Assembly: GCA_964634885.1 (NCBI GenBank)
Contig: CAZWLN010000009.1
Coordinates: 1 to 64,000 of the forward strand
Direction: 5' to 3'
DNA from: DAINRZ01 sp964634885
Lineage (GTDB): Bacteria; Bacteroidota; Ignavibacteria; Kapaibacteriales; UBA2268
DNA length: 64,000 nucleotides
In this document: piece by piece, positions 1-8,700 of the stretch
Numbering within the stretch: the first letter of the stretch is position 1
How the letters are laid out: every line of letters begins with the position of its first letter
The notes under the pieces: generated by a model
The model's database searches: none
What the model was told of the DNA's origin: nothing
What the model saw: the letters and a program-made list of their open reading frames with translations, nothing else
Translations under genes and position numbers: made by a program

Positions 1-66
1 ATGAAAGCCATAGAGAAGATGCAGAAAGCGACGTCCGACGAGGATGTGCGGGCAAACGTCCGGTGA
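1..66 (+). CDS. C-terminal end of a gene cut by the left edge
   Basis: An open frame runs from the first base to a TGA at 64–66 and encodes 21 residues ending in DEDVRANVR. It ends 10 bp before the convergent stop of the PLP enzyme, which is the normal packing for a real gene end. The ATG at position 1 is probably an internal codon rather than the start, because no upstream sequence is visible. The fragment is charged and helical-looking and too short to assign to a family. It could also be a chance open frame. Confidence 0.35.
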   Translation: MKAIEKMQKATSDEDVRANVR

Positions 67-75
67 TGCTGGTAA

Positions 76-1230
76 TTATTGTCTTTTTCTTTTCAGAATC
101 CCTGCCAGTTTCACGTAATCAGCCATTTCGTTGTAAACCTGTGCCGATACCCTCAGCCACATCTTTCCGTTCAGGTAGTTGAAAACAACTTCGGTATTGT
201 GTTCTTTGTAGAATTTGTACCGCAATTCGTTCGATTCCTGACCTGTACCCTGGTAATTGCCGGGATATTCCACCGGAGCGAGAAAACCAAGCATATCTCC
301 CGGGACAGGTGGTTTTACTCCGAGGGCATCGCAGACGACGGCGCTTCCTTCCAGGGCCAGATTGTGATTGTACCTGAAGACATTGTCATATCCCAGGGAA
401 TTGTAAAAATCGATGGCGTCGCCAAGCGCCAGCCAGGGTGCAGGGTTGCGTGTGCCGGTCCAGTCGAAGCCCGGGATATATCCTTCGCCAAACCCGTGAG
501 AAATAGTCAGTGGTACCATAGTCTCCTGGACAGGATAGTCCGACCAGACGAAAGCGCAGCCTTTGGGTGCATACATCCATTTATGGCAGTTCCCGACATA
601 CCAGTCGGGATGGATCTGTTCGATGTTCAACGGCAACATGCCCGGTGCGTGTGCGGCGTCGATTAGAGTCATATAGCCATTGCTGCGGGCCAGTTCCGTC
701 ATCTCTTTAACAGGGAAAACCATTCCCGGGCCATACCCGATATGGTCTATGACTGCAATGCCAGGACTGTCGGCAAAGCCTTTACTGAAGCAGTCAATAA
801 TCTCTTCGTTGCAGGAAACAGGAAAAGGTATATGAACTTCATTGGTTCTGCAATTAGTGACTTTTGCCGTGTATTCGATTATCTTTCTGACTGCCGGGTA
901 AACGTGGCTGGTGTAAACTATTGTGAAATCGCGTCTCATTGACGGCATCAGGGACTTCATTACGGTACTGATACCTGTGGTAGCGTTTTCCGTTAGAACA
1001 ATTTTCCGCTGGTCGGCCTTTACGAAAGCTGCCAGCTTGATTATCGTTTTTCTGAGCAATGTAGGGTATTCATCTAGAAAAAAATGAACCGGATTGCGTT
1101 CGAGCCTTTCCTCCCATTTCCTTTCAGCCTCCAAAACAGATTTCGGTGTTGCGCCGAATGAACCGTGATTGAGAAAAAGTACATTTTCATCCAGATTCCA
1201 CATGCTTTTCATCTCTTTACCGAAGTTCAT
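76..1230 (-). CDS. PLP-dependent class V aminotransferase, isopenicillin-N-epimerase-like
   Basis: This 384-residue protein has the fold-type I class V layout. An N-terminal FLNHGSFG segment (residues 19–26) is typical of the isopenicillin-N epimerase/cysteine-desulfurase-like group. D191 in LIDAAHAPG is placed to bind the PLP pyridine nitrogen, with H194 stacking on the ring. K217 in GNCHKW is the expected Schiff-base lysine, and GTRNPAPW matches the phosphate-binding loop seen in the family. The substrate cannot be read from the sequence; epimerase, lyase and desulfurase members look alike. Its ATG overlaps the stop of the upstream aroD gene by 4 bp, so the two are translationally coupled. 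The protein has no signal peptide and should be cytoplasmic. Confidence 0.85.
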   Translation of the reverse strand: MNFGKEMKSMWNLDENVLFLNHGSFGATPKSVLEAERKWEERLERNPVHFFLDEYPTLLRKTIIKLAAFVKADQRKIVLTENATTGISTVMKSLMPSMRRDFTIVYTSHVYPAVRKIIEYTAKVTNCRTNEVHIPFPVSCNEEIIDCFSKGFADSPGIAVIDHIGYGPGMVFPVKEMTELARSNGYMTLIDAAHAPGMLPLNIEQIHPDWYVGNCHKWMYAPKGCAFVWSDYPVQETMVPLTISHGFGEGYIPGFDWTGTRNPAPWLALGDAIDFYNSLGYDNVFRYNHNLALEGSAVVCDALGVKPPVPGDMLGFLAPVEYPGNYQGTGQESNELRYKFYKEHNTEVVFNYLNGKMWLRVSAQVYNEMADYVKLAGILKRKRQ

Positions 1231-1889
1231 TTTTCAGTCCTTATTTGTTTATTAATTATTACTTTTGCTTCTTCATATGTAAATTGGCCCGGGGCGGTTG
1301 AGTATGTACTGTCCGGTGAGACGTACATGAACGGCGCTCCGCAGCCGAGGGACCGGAGGCGGGTTTGTCTGGCCGCTTCTCCCAATCCGAAACAGATGAA
1401 CCGGCAACCGGTCTTCAATGTATTAAAATAGTTGTAGAAAGACAAAATATGATCATTGTCTTCTTCTGAAACAGATTTGAATGCAAATTTAATGATGTCC
1501 GGATTGAAGACGAGATACTCACCCGTCAGCTTTTCCAAATCTGCCAGTCCCGCTATTCCGCTGCTGTCATGATGGGAGAGGATGATCCGGCAGCCGGCAG
1601 CTTTTGCCCGGGCAATGAGAGGAACCATCAATCCGCTGTCAGTGTCAGGAGACAGATCGATGTATGAAGCTCCCAGTTCTACTGCCCTGGCGAGGAACTC
1701 AAGCCTGGTTCCGTCGTCGTCGCCTGTCTTCCTGTAGGTAGCGATGATTTTTTTCCCGGTTCCGAATATTGAATCGAGAGATTGCAGTTTTGTGTCGCAC
1801 AGGTCGAACCTGATCTCGGCGAAATCCACACTGCCGAGTATCCCGATTATTTCGTCGGTATTTTTTTTACCTATGCTTACACAGACCAT
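1227..1889 (-). CDS. aroD: Type I 3-dehydroquinate dehydratase
   Basis: A 220-residue class I dehydroquinase of the shikimate pathway, which dehydrates 3-dehydroquinate through a lysine Schiff base. Visible signature residues are the AEIRFD segment (E25, R27), H107 in LSHHDS, the Schiff-base K134 in IIKFAF, an arginine in the RQTRLRS segment and a C-terminal APGQ. The length fits the family (about 220–250). One active-site position is unusual: where the E. coli enzyme has Glu86 in an IDLE motif, this protein has IDLSPD (S80). The Schiff-base Lys and catalytic His remain, so activity is likely but may be altered. It is the first gene of a two-gene minus-strand operon with the PLP enzyme, and is divergent from the glycosyltransferase across a 59-bp AT-rich gap. 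Confidence 0.85.
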   Translation of the reverse strand: MVCVSIGKKNTDEIIGILGSVDFAEIRFDLCDTKLQSLDSIFGTGKKIIATYRKTGDDDGTRLEFLARAVELGASYIDLSPDTDSGLMVPLIARAKAAGCRIILSHHDSSGIAGLADLEKLTGEYLVFNPDIIKFAFKSVSEEDNDHILSFYNYFNTLKTGCRFICFGLGEAARQTRLRSLGCGAPFMYVSPDSTYSTAPGQFTYEEAKVIINKQIRTEK

Positions 1890-1948
1890 TTTAACTCAAA
1901 ATTTATTACATTTGACAAAATTTATTAAACAAATTTAATAATGAAACT

Positions 1949-2932
1949 ATGTTAAGGTCAAAATTAAATTTTTCAGTAGGCATGATGATGATCGCCCGTG
2001 ATTCTTCCGGTACCATCGAACGGGCATTATCTTCTGTCAGTGAGGTATGCAGCCAATTACTGGTCGTCGATACGGGTTCCACCGACAGGACACCTGCCAT
2101 TGCTGCCTCTATGGGGGCTGAAGTCCTGTTCTTCCGTTGGGTTAACGACTTTGCCGCTGCCCGTAACTTTGCCCTGCAGTTCATGAGAACCGACTGGATT
2201 GTGGTGCTTGACAGCGACGAAGAACTGGACCAGGACTCGTTTACCCGCCAGTACTTCCTCGCAAACAATCCTTACTGCGGCGGCATTAAGGTCAATCTGA
2301 TCAACTACCTGGAAGAAGAAGGCGAACAGGTCGAAACGACACATAAGGCTGTCAGGCTGTTCAGGAATCAACCCGGTGCAAAATACGAAGGTTCGATACA
2401 TGAACAGGTGTCTCCTTCCATACTTGACACCGGCATGGAGATCATCGACTCTGAAATAAGGATTAAGCATTACGGATATAGTGATCATAACGAAAAGAAA
2501 TTCGAAAGGAACAAAGCCCTCCTGCTCGCCGAGATTGAAAAGCATCCTGACGACGACTGGTTAAAATACCATCTCGCCGAAACCGAGTTTGCCTGGGGCA
2601 ACATCTATGAAGCTGAAAAGCTCTTTGTTCCGATTGCCGGCAGCCGGGAACTCGACACTGAACAACAGGAACTTACAGGCATCAGGCTGGGGCAGATTAA
2701 CTTAGCAAAAGGCGACACAGCCAGGGGGAGAGAAGCCCTTTCATTCATTTCAAAAGACAAAGACCGTGAAGGGCTGCGCCTGTTTGTACTCGGTGCCATC
2801 GCTGTAACCGAAGGCAAATACAGTGAAGCTGAACATATATACTATGAAACTGAAATGATGGAATCGGCAATGGTTGGTAAAAAACAGCTAATGAAAAACA
2901 TAGGGGAGCTGAAAAAGATTACCGGAGGATGA
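1949..2932 (+). CDS. Family 2 glycosyltransferase with C-terminal TPR-like helices
   Basis: This 327-residue protein begins with a GT-A fold: SVGMMMIARDSS, then VVDTGSTDRT (nucleotide-sugar binding) and VLDSDEEL carrying the metal-binding DxD-type acidic cluster near residue 93. Residues from about 195 onward are helical repeats of TPR character (DDDWLKYHLAETEFAWGN, GKYSEAEHIYYE). This architecture is common in bacterial sugar transferases that modify surface polysaccharide or protein. There is no membrane segment, so it is probably cytosolic. Donor and acceptor are unknown. It is divergently transcribed from aroD and followed by a 211-bp A/T-rich gap in which I see no gene. Confidence 0.85.
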   Translation: MLRSKLNFSVGMMMIARDSSGTIERALSSVSEVCSQLLVVDTGSTDRTPAIAASMGAEVLFFRWVNDFAAARNFALQFMRTDWIVVLDSDEELDQDSFTRQYFLANNPYCGGIKVNLINYLEEEGEQVETTHKAVRLFRNQPGAKYEGSIHEQVSPSILDTGMEIIDSEIRIKHYGYSDHNEKKFERNKALLLAEIEKHPDDDWLKYHLAETEFAWGNIYEAEKLFVPIAGSRELDTEQQELTGIRLGQINLAKGDTARGREALSFISKDKDREGLRLFVLGAIAVTEGKYSEAEHIYYETEMMESAMVGKKQLMKNIGELKKITGG

Positions 2933-3143
2933 TTCCATTAATAACAACATCCGGTAAAAAATAACTAAATATGATGTTTATGCCGGAGAAAATAGTCCGA
3001 TAATAAATAAAAAAAATAATATTGCATAAATTACGGTAATACAAGTAATTAATAAAATTGAACTGAAAAAAAGTGGAAAAAAAATAAAAAAAAGTGAAAA
3101 AAATGTGTAACCAAATTGCGTTTAAATTGTTTATGCTTATGTA

Positions 3144-3707
3144 ATGAAGTTAAATTATGAAAATATGAGTGATGACGAGTTATTCAAATTAATGAATGAC
3201 AAAAAAGAAGTGGCTGAGAAAGCGTTTTCGGAGCTGTATAATAGGTATTCGGGTAAAATTTACTCATATTGTAGAAGATTTTTAGGAGATCAAAACTTGG
3301 CAAAAGACATATTTCAGGATACTTTTATAAAGTTCTACAACATCTCCAAAGAAGAGAGGGAGATGCCCAATGTGTCTGCCTACCTTCTGACGATCGCTCA
3401 CAATCTGTGCATCAACACAAAAAAAAGGGAAAGATCCCACTATGAAATTGAAGACTATATGGTAACGACAACAGACACAAGACATGAAAACGATGAATTG
3501 CTTGAATTGATACATCATGCTATGGAACTGTTGCCGGAAGAATACAAAGAAGTGTTCATTCTCAGGGAATACCAGGGACTGAGCTACCAGGAAACGTCTG
3601 AAATACTCCGGATTCCGGCTACGACCGTGAAGATCAGGCTTTTCAGGGCAAGGAACAAAATCAGGGAAATACTGGCTCCTTACCTGGCAGATTTATCTAA
3701 GTATTAA
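3144..3707 (+). CDS. ECF-type RNA polymerase sigma factor
   Basis: A 187-residue protein with the two-domain ECF layout. Region 2 lies at about residues 20–90 (FSELYNRYSGKIYSYCRR, KDIFQDTFIKFY, SAYLLTIAHN), and region 4 at about 125–180 (LLPEEYKEVFILREYQGL, then an HTH in YQETSEILRIPATTVKIR). The linker is short, as expected for this class. It lies 17 bp upstream of an anti-sigma-like gene with a membrane segment, which is the standard cognate pair. A long A-rich leader (3000–3140) precedes it. Likely targets are its own operon and possibly the large surface-protein genes just downstream, but no target promoter can be shown from this window. Confidence 0.92.
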   Translation: MKLNYENMSDDELFKLMNDKKEVAEKAFSELYNRYSGKIYSYCRRFLGDQNLAKDIFQDTFIKFYNISKEEREMPNVSAYLLTIAHNLCINTKKRERSHYEIEDYMVTTTDTRHENDELLELIHHAMELLPEEYKEVFILREYQGLSYQETSEILRIPATTVKIRLFRARNKIREILAPYLADLSKY

Positions 3708-3724
3708 TAATTTGAGGTTAAAAG

Positions 3725-5005
3725 ATGAACGAGAATAAATATTCCGAAATGCTGACAAGCTACCTCGACGGGGAACTTGAACCGGCGCATGAACCTGAAC
3801 TCTTCGAGCAGCTCGCCATCGACGGCGACCTGCAGAACGAGATGAATGAACTGCTCGCCATCAGGAATTCAGTTCAGGCCGACAATGCAGCCCTCACACC
3901 TCCCGTTGACTCCACAATGGCAATCTTTTCGGCAATTGGATTCAACCTTCCCGACACTGCCGGTCCGAAACCTGAGAAAACAAGGCCCTGGATTGCCCCT
4001 ATGCTCAAGGTTGCAGTACCTGTAGCGCTGGCCCTTCTTTTAACCTGGTTCCTTGCTTCCGATTACCTTAACAACAGGATGGACAATCTTCAGGAACAGA
4101 TTACGGAACTGTCCGGTACTGTGAACGGAAACGTCAACAATCGGGCTGAAACCAATGCAATGGAAAGCAGTACACTTCCCAATGCTCCTGTGGCTCCTTC
4201 ATACCCTGTTGTCTCTTCTGTCGAAACCAGGGAAAAACCCGTACGTTCAACAAGTGCCGCAGCCATAAGAAAAAATGCACCTGCTGTAACTGCTGAAGGC
4301 AACGGAACCTCCGCTCCTGAAACCATTGCCAAACCGGATCAGTATGACAATATCAATAATGCGTCAATAGCTGAATCTGTAGTCGATTACCCCGGTCCGA
4401 AACACTCTGCTGACCCTGGCCGGACGGGCTTTAACGGAATTGCCGTTAATACGGGCTCACTGCCCTTTGGTAACCCCAATTCTCCTTATTCATTGTACTT
4501 CAGGGGCATTACCGCAGGTTCCATTGTGTTGCCATATAAAAACCTCGAAGTAGGAGCCAATAAATTCTATTCGAATATGAGCGCCGGCTTGTATCGTTCG
4601 TTCCAGCTATCTACAAGTGCCGAAGATATAATCACAGATATTAAGGTAGGACTCGAAGCAGGCTACGAGCCTTTTGTAATGGGTTACTACAGCAAAGTCG
4701 CCTCTGCAGAGCAGACAAACGAGTATTTCATCAAACCAAACCTCCTCTGGAGCACCATTGCTTTGAGGATTGATTACAAGAGTCCTTCCTGGCTTCTGGG
4801 CGCTGAACCATACTCACAGATAGCTGTCGGAGGTACTAAATACGGCCCCCTGGTCAAAGTACAGGCCGGCCTGGAATATGACCTGAACAGTTCTTTCGGT
4901 TTCAACCTGGGTGTTGAAGGCAGCTCCCTTCTTTTCTACCAGGAACCCAAATGGTACAGCGCCGAAAAACTCAGCGTCGTTTATGGTATGACAATAAAAT
5001 TCTAA
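3725..5005 (+). CDS. Anti-sigma-factor-like membrane protein with beta-barrel-like C-terminal domain
   Basis: This 426-residue protein directly follows the sigma gene. Residues 6–50 (YSEMLTSYLDGELE, then acidic helices) resemble an N-terminal anti-sigma domain without the Cys/His zinc motif. One membrane segment lies at about 91–111 (VAVPVALALLLTWFLA), followed by a short coiled coil (NNRMDNLQEQITELSG) and a Ser/Pro/Asn-rich linker to about 250. The last ~170 residues alternate polar and aromatic residues in strand-like fashion (KVGLEAGYEPFVMGYY, LLGAEPYSQIAVGGTKYG) and end in a terminal Phe, as outer-membrane barrel proteins do. A periplasmic beta-sandwich is the alternative. The combination suggests an inner-membrane tether joined to an envelope-facing sensor. 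Confidence 0.7.
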   Translation: MNENKYSEMLTSYLDGELEPAHEPELFEQLAIDGDLQNEMNELLAIRNSVQADNAALTPPVDSTMAIFSAIGFNLPDTAGPKPEKTRPWIAPMLKVAVPVALALLLTWFLASDYLNNRMDNLQEQITELSGTVNGNVNNRAETNAMESSTLPNAPVAPSYPVVSSVETREKPVRSTSAAAIRKNAPAVTAEGNGTSAPETIAKPDQYDNINNASIAESVVDYPGPKHSADPGRTGFNGIAVNTGSLPFGNPNSPYSLYFRGITAGSIVLPYKNLEVGANKFYSNMSAGLYRSFQLSTSAEDIITDIKVGLEAGYEPFVMGYYSKVASAEQTNEYFIKPNLLWSTIALRIDYKSPSWLLGAEPYSQIAVGGTKYGPLVKVQAGLEYDLNSSFGFNLGVEGSSLLFYQEPKWYSAEKLSVVYGMTIKF

Positions 5006-5025
5006 TAAATAGAAGGTATAATGAT

Positions 5026-5658
5026 ATGAAAAGCTTAAAACTAATAATGATGATCGGGATGGCAGTAATATTGATGTATTCATGTGAATCTCCCTCGGAC
5101 TATAGCGGGCCGACGGAATCCACTCCAAAAGGCTGGTTTACTCCCAAATTGGCTGCCAATACTGTTGATGTGGAAGAAGATGAGACTCCCTATGCATTCC
5201 ATGTGTCTGTCGATACATGTTTGTTCAACATATCCCAGGAAAAGAGCAGTATTAACCTGAATCTGCTGCTGAAGTCCGATTCGAACCCTACGACACAAGC
5301 CTGGTTTATGGCTTTAAAAGAAATTACCCTGCGGCTCAATACCAAACTCAATGAAGGCGAAGTATATACTGTAACTGAAGAAGACATCAACACAAGCCAC
5401 GTCGGATTCGATATATACATCTGGCAGGACCCTAATTCCAAGGAATCCATTTATACCAATATTAAGAAATTGAGCGAAACAACAATACGCTACTGGGTTG
5501 ACAGGAAAAATAAGTACATTTATTTTGATATAAATATCAAACTGCAATGCAATTATACCAGGGTTGAAGTCTATAAAGACGGCAGCACAGGCAATGAAAT
5601 ACCCGAAGGAAAAATTATGGATGTTCATACAAAATTGGCATTTAAGTACTTATATTAA
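5026..5658 (+). CDS. Secreted lipoprotein of unknown function
   Basis: The ATG at 5026 is chosen because it gives a clean signal peptide (MKSLKLIMMIGMAVILMYS) ending at C20, followed by Glu/Ser/Pro, which is the usual start of a lipoprotein in this phylum although the box is not the strict consensus. An AGAAGG sequence lies about 10 bp upstream. The mature part (about 190 residues) is rich in beta strands and Thr/Asn and has no family I recognise. It sits 20 bp after the anti-sigma-like gene and probably belongs to the same operon. It may be a small surface or periplasmic partner of that protein. It has no T9SS sorting domain. Confidence 0.7.
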   Translation: MKSLKLIMMIGMAVILMYSCESPSDYSGPTESTPKGWFTPKLAANTVDVEEDETPYAFHVSVDTCLFNISQEKSSINLNLLLKSDSNPTTQAWFMALKEITLRLNTKLNEGEVYTVTEEDINTSHVGFDIYIWQDPNSKESIYTNIKKLSETTIRYWVDRKNKYIYFDINIKLQCNYTRVEVYKDGSTGNEIPEGKIMDVHTKLAFKYLY

Positions 5659-5717
5659 GTAAATTGCATATGGTAAAATATTAAAAAAAGTGTAAAATAT
5701 TGTTCATGGGATGATTG

Positions 5718-8700
5718 ATGCTTAAAGGTAAAAAAATAGGGTGGCTTCGAACAGGCCTTCTTTTGTTTTTAATACCGGGAGTATTATTGTCCGGTGATTT
5801 TGACATTGAGCAGGCGAAGAAAAAACTTCCCGAACTGTTCGGGGCTAATAATGTCGGAACCGAATTCTGGATTACCATACCGCCCTGCAATGAAGAAACA
5901 GACGGCGACAATTTTATTAAAATATTCGTCACAACCAATTCCACAACCATGATAAACATTGCTGTGCCCGGCAAAGGCTATTTAGAACAGAAAATGTCAA
6001 TACCAAACGATGTTGTCGAGTTCAACATTACTCCTTCAGTCGGCCAATGCTATTCTCACTCACCTGAAAAATTACCCCCGGCAGAGAAAGTGTACAGAGG
6101 CTATGGAATTCATATATGGGGAGATCAGCCTCTCGTCGTTTACTGTGTCGTCAGATACTCCGGAACCAGCGACGGATTCATCGCATTGCCCGTTTCAACG
6201 CTCGGCAGGGATTATGTCGTCAGTTCCTACGGAGATATGGGGTCCATGTACGACGGCAACTATCCAAGTGAAACCGGCATCGTATCGCCCTATGATAATA
6301 ACAAAGTCAAATTTACCCTCGGGGGGAACGTCGTAACCAAGACAGCAGGCGGCCTGGTCCCGGGAAAGTATGACGAAAAAATACTCGATAAAGGCGATGT
6401 ATGGATGATATCCTCATACGGCTTCGAAGGCGACCTCTCAGGAAGCAGGATCGTTGCCGACAAGCCCGTAAGTTCCGTCTCCGGTAACTATTGCGCTAAT
6501 ATACCCATTAATAACCGCTGGTGCGACTATTCCGTCGAGATGGACCTACCGACATATACATGGGGCTACTACTACCCTGTCCCAAAAATTCACGGACGGA
6601 AATATTCATCGCTCATAAGAATTTATGCAAAAGAAAATTATACGAAGATATACAGGGACGGAGTCCAGATCGGCAACCTCACTGAAACAGAAAACGGCGG
6701 AACCAGCGGCAAAGGCTGGACCGAACTGAGGCTGATACCAATGGGGCAGGATCCTGCTTCGGCAGTGATTTCCGGCGACAAACCCATTTCCGTGACCTTG
6801 TGCAACACAGGTGTGGAAGAAGACGGCAATCCCAAACCCAACAGCGATCCGTTCCTGATGTATATTACCCCCGTCGAACAATTCCAGAAAGAGATTACCT
6901 TTGCAACCCCCGGAGTCCACGGCGGGCAAAACTTCAAAGAGAACTACCTGAACCTTGTCTATTGCCTCGATTCGAACGGCAATATGCCCGATGATATTCA
7001 ATTCGGCTATGTCTCCTCAGGAGATTACGTTTGGGAGACCATAAGAACAAAATTTGCCAGCTATGACGAAAGATTCAGGCTCGACATCGACGGCAGAATG
7101 TATGCCGTTAAAAATATTACCCTGCCGGGAGACGGAGTGTATAAGATCAGAGCTGAGAAACCTTTTGCCGTGTATTCCTACGGTTACGGCAATTGCGACT
7201 CATACGGCTATCCCACAAGTACGGCGCTCCTGGACCTGGAAAAGGCCGATACCTCAGCTCCCGTTCCGGTTTGGAAACTCAGATGCGACGGCAATACGAC
7301 TTCAGCAAGTGTCAGGGATCTGCCTGAAAACAGCAAGGGACGCTCCAACATGGGAACAATTTTCTACGATTCGGAAAACAGCTATAACTATGATTTCTAC
7401 CATAAAGAGTTTGTTCCGGGCCAAGTACAGGAAGTCAGCTGGGGGCTCGAGATCATCGATCCTAAGCTCGACGCCAGGGCTGTAATCACTTTTACAGACA
7501 AGAGCGGCAATGATACGACAATTGAAATTAAACACAGTGCCTTCAACATCTCCGTCAATCCCCCATACGTTAACCTGGGTATCCTGAAGGCCGGCAAAGA
7601 CACCACAATTAAATTTGTTGTAAAGAACCTTTCCGAACAATCTGCAGTTACCGTTACCCGATTGGAACTCAAATCTAAGGACCAGAACTTCCAGCTCGAC
7701 GGCGTATCTCTGCCGTTCAGTCTTTTACCTAATGAAACAAGGGAGGTCGGTGTGAAGTTCCGGCCACTTACTGCCGGGTTCTATCGGGACTCACTGGGCA
7801 TCGGGGATACCTGCGTCTTCAGGTGTGTATCAGAGCTGGCCTCGGAAGTGGGGGAACCGGTACTGCAGGTCTCCGACATCAACTTCGGCAGTTCAACCGT
7901 ACACAAAAAGGTTGTCAAAAGCTTCCATATAAAGAATACCGGCAATGTCGATGCTGTCATTACTGGCTACAAAGGCAACTATCATAGCGTCTATTCACAT
8001 GATCTCATGACGATAGACTCTGCCAAACCTTTAATATTGAAACCGGGAGGTTCCGGAAAATCTGTCGAAGTGCAATTCAACCCCGACGATGAGGGTAAAT
8101 ATGATGATTCGATTGTATTTGTTTCCGACGCCGGCCCTCAGTCCGATGTGAAAGCTCTCATTACCGGTGTCGGCATCAAACCCGGACTGCTCGCCAACAG
8201 CTATGACTGGGACAGCGTACGCATATATCGCACTGCCCACCCCGTCGCACCCTATGATAACAACTGGGTCCCCGGGCAGCCCCGTGCCGTCTGGCTTCAG
8301 AACAACGGCACTGAAGATGTCGTAATCAACAGCATCAAAATAGTTACTGTCAAAGGTGACAGCAGCGCCTTCAAATTTCAGAAGGATGACTTCCTTGTCA
8401 CATTGAAACCCAACGACTCACTTTTAGTTGATGTTAAGTTCCTGCCTGCTAAAGTCGGTGAGCATGAGATTAATATCATCTATAATAGTAATGGCGGTTT
8501 AAACGCCATGTCGGTACTCAGGGGAACCGGCATTGTGCCAAGGGTCCGTACCGAAGATATGGACTTCGGAATTACCCTGGCTAAAGACAATGAAAATATC
8601 CGGAAACGGAAAGTGAAAATCTGGAATGTAAACTATGAATGGGCAGACAGCGTTACTATCGCCGATCTGCTGTCCACGCCATCCTCTACGGATATTTCTC

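Noticed and set aside
742..942. Small plus-strand ORF opposite the PLP enzyme
   Set aside because: It lies wholly inside a strongly conserved gene on the other strand and has no recognisable features of its own.
1907..1914. TACATTTG, a match to the Bacteroidota −7 element before the glycosyltransferase
   Set aside because: No −33 element at the right spacing was found, and the region is so AT-rich that chance is likely.
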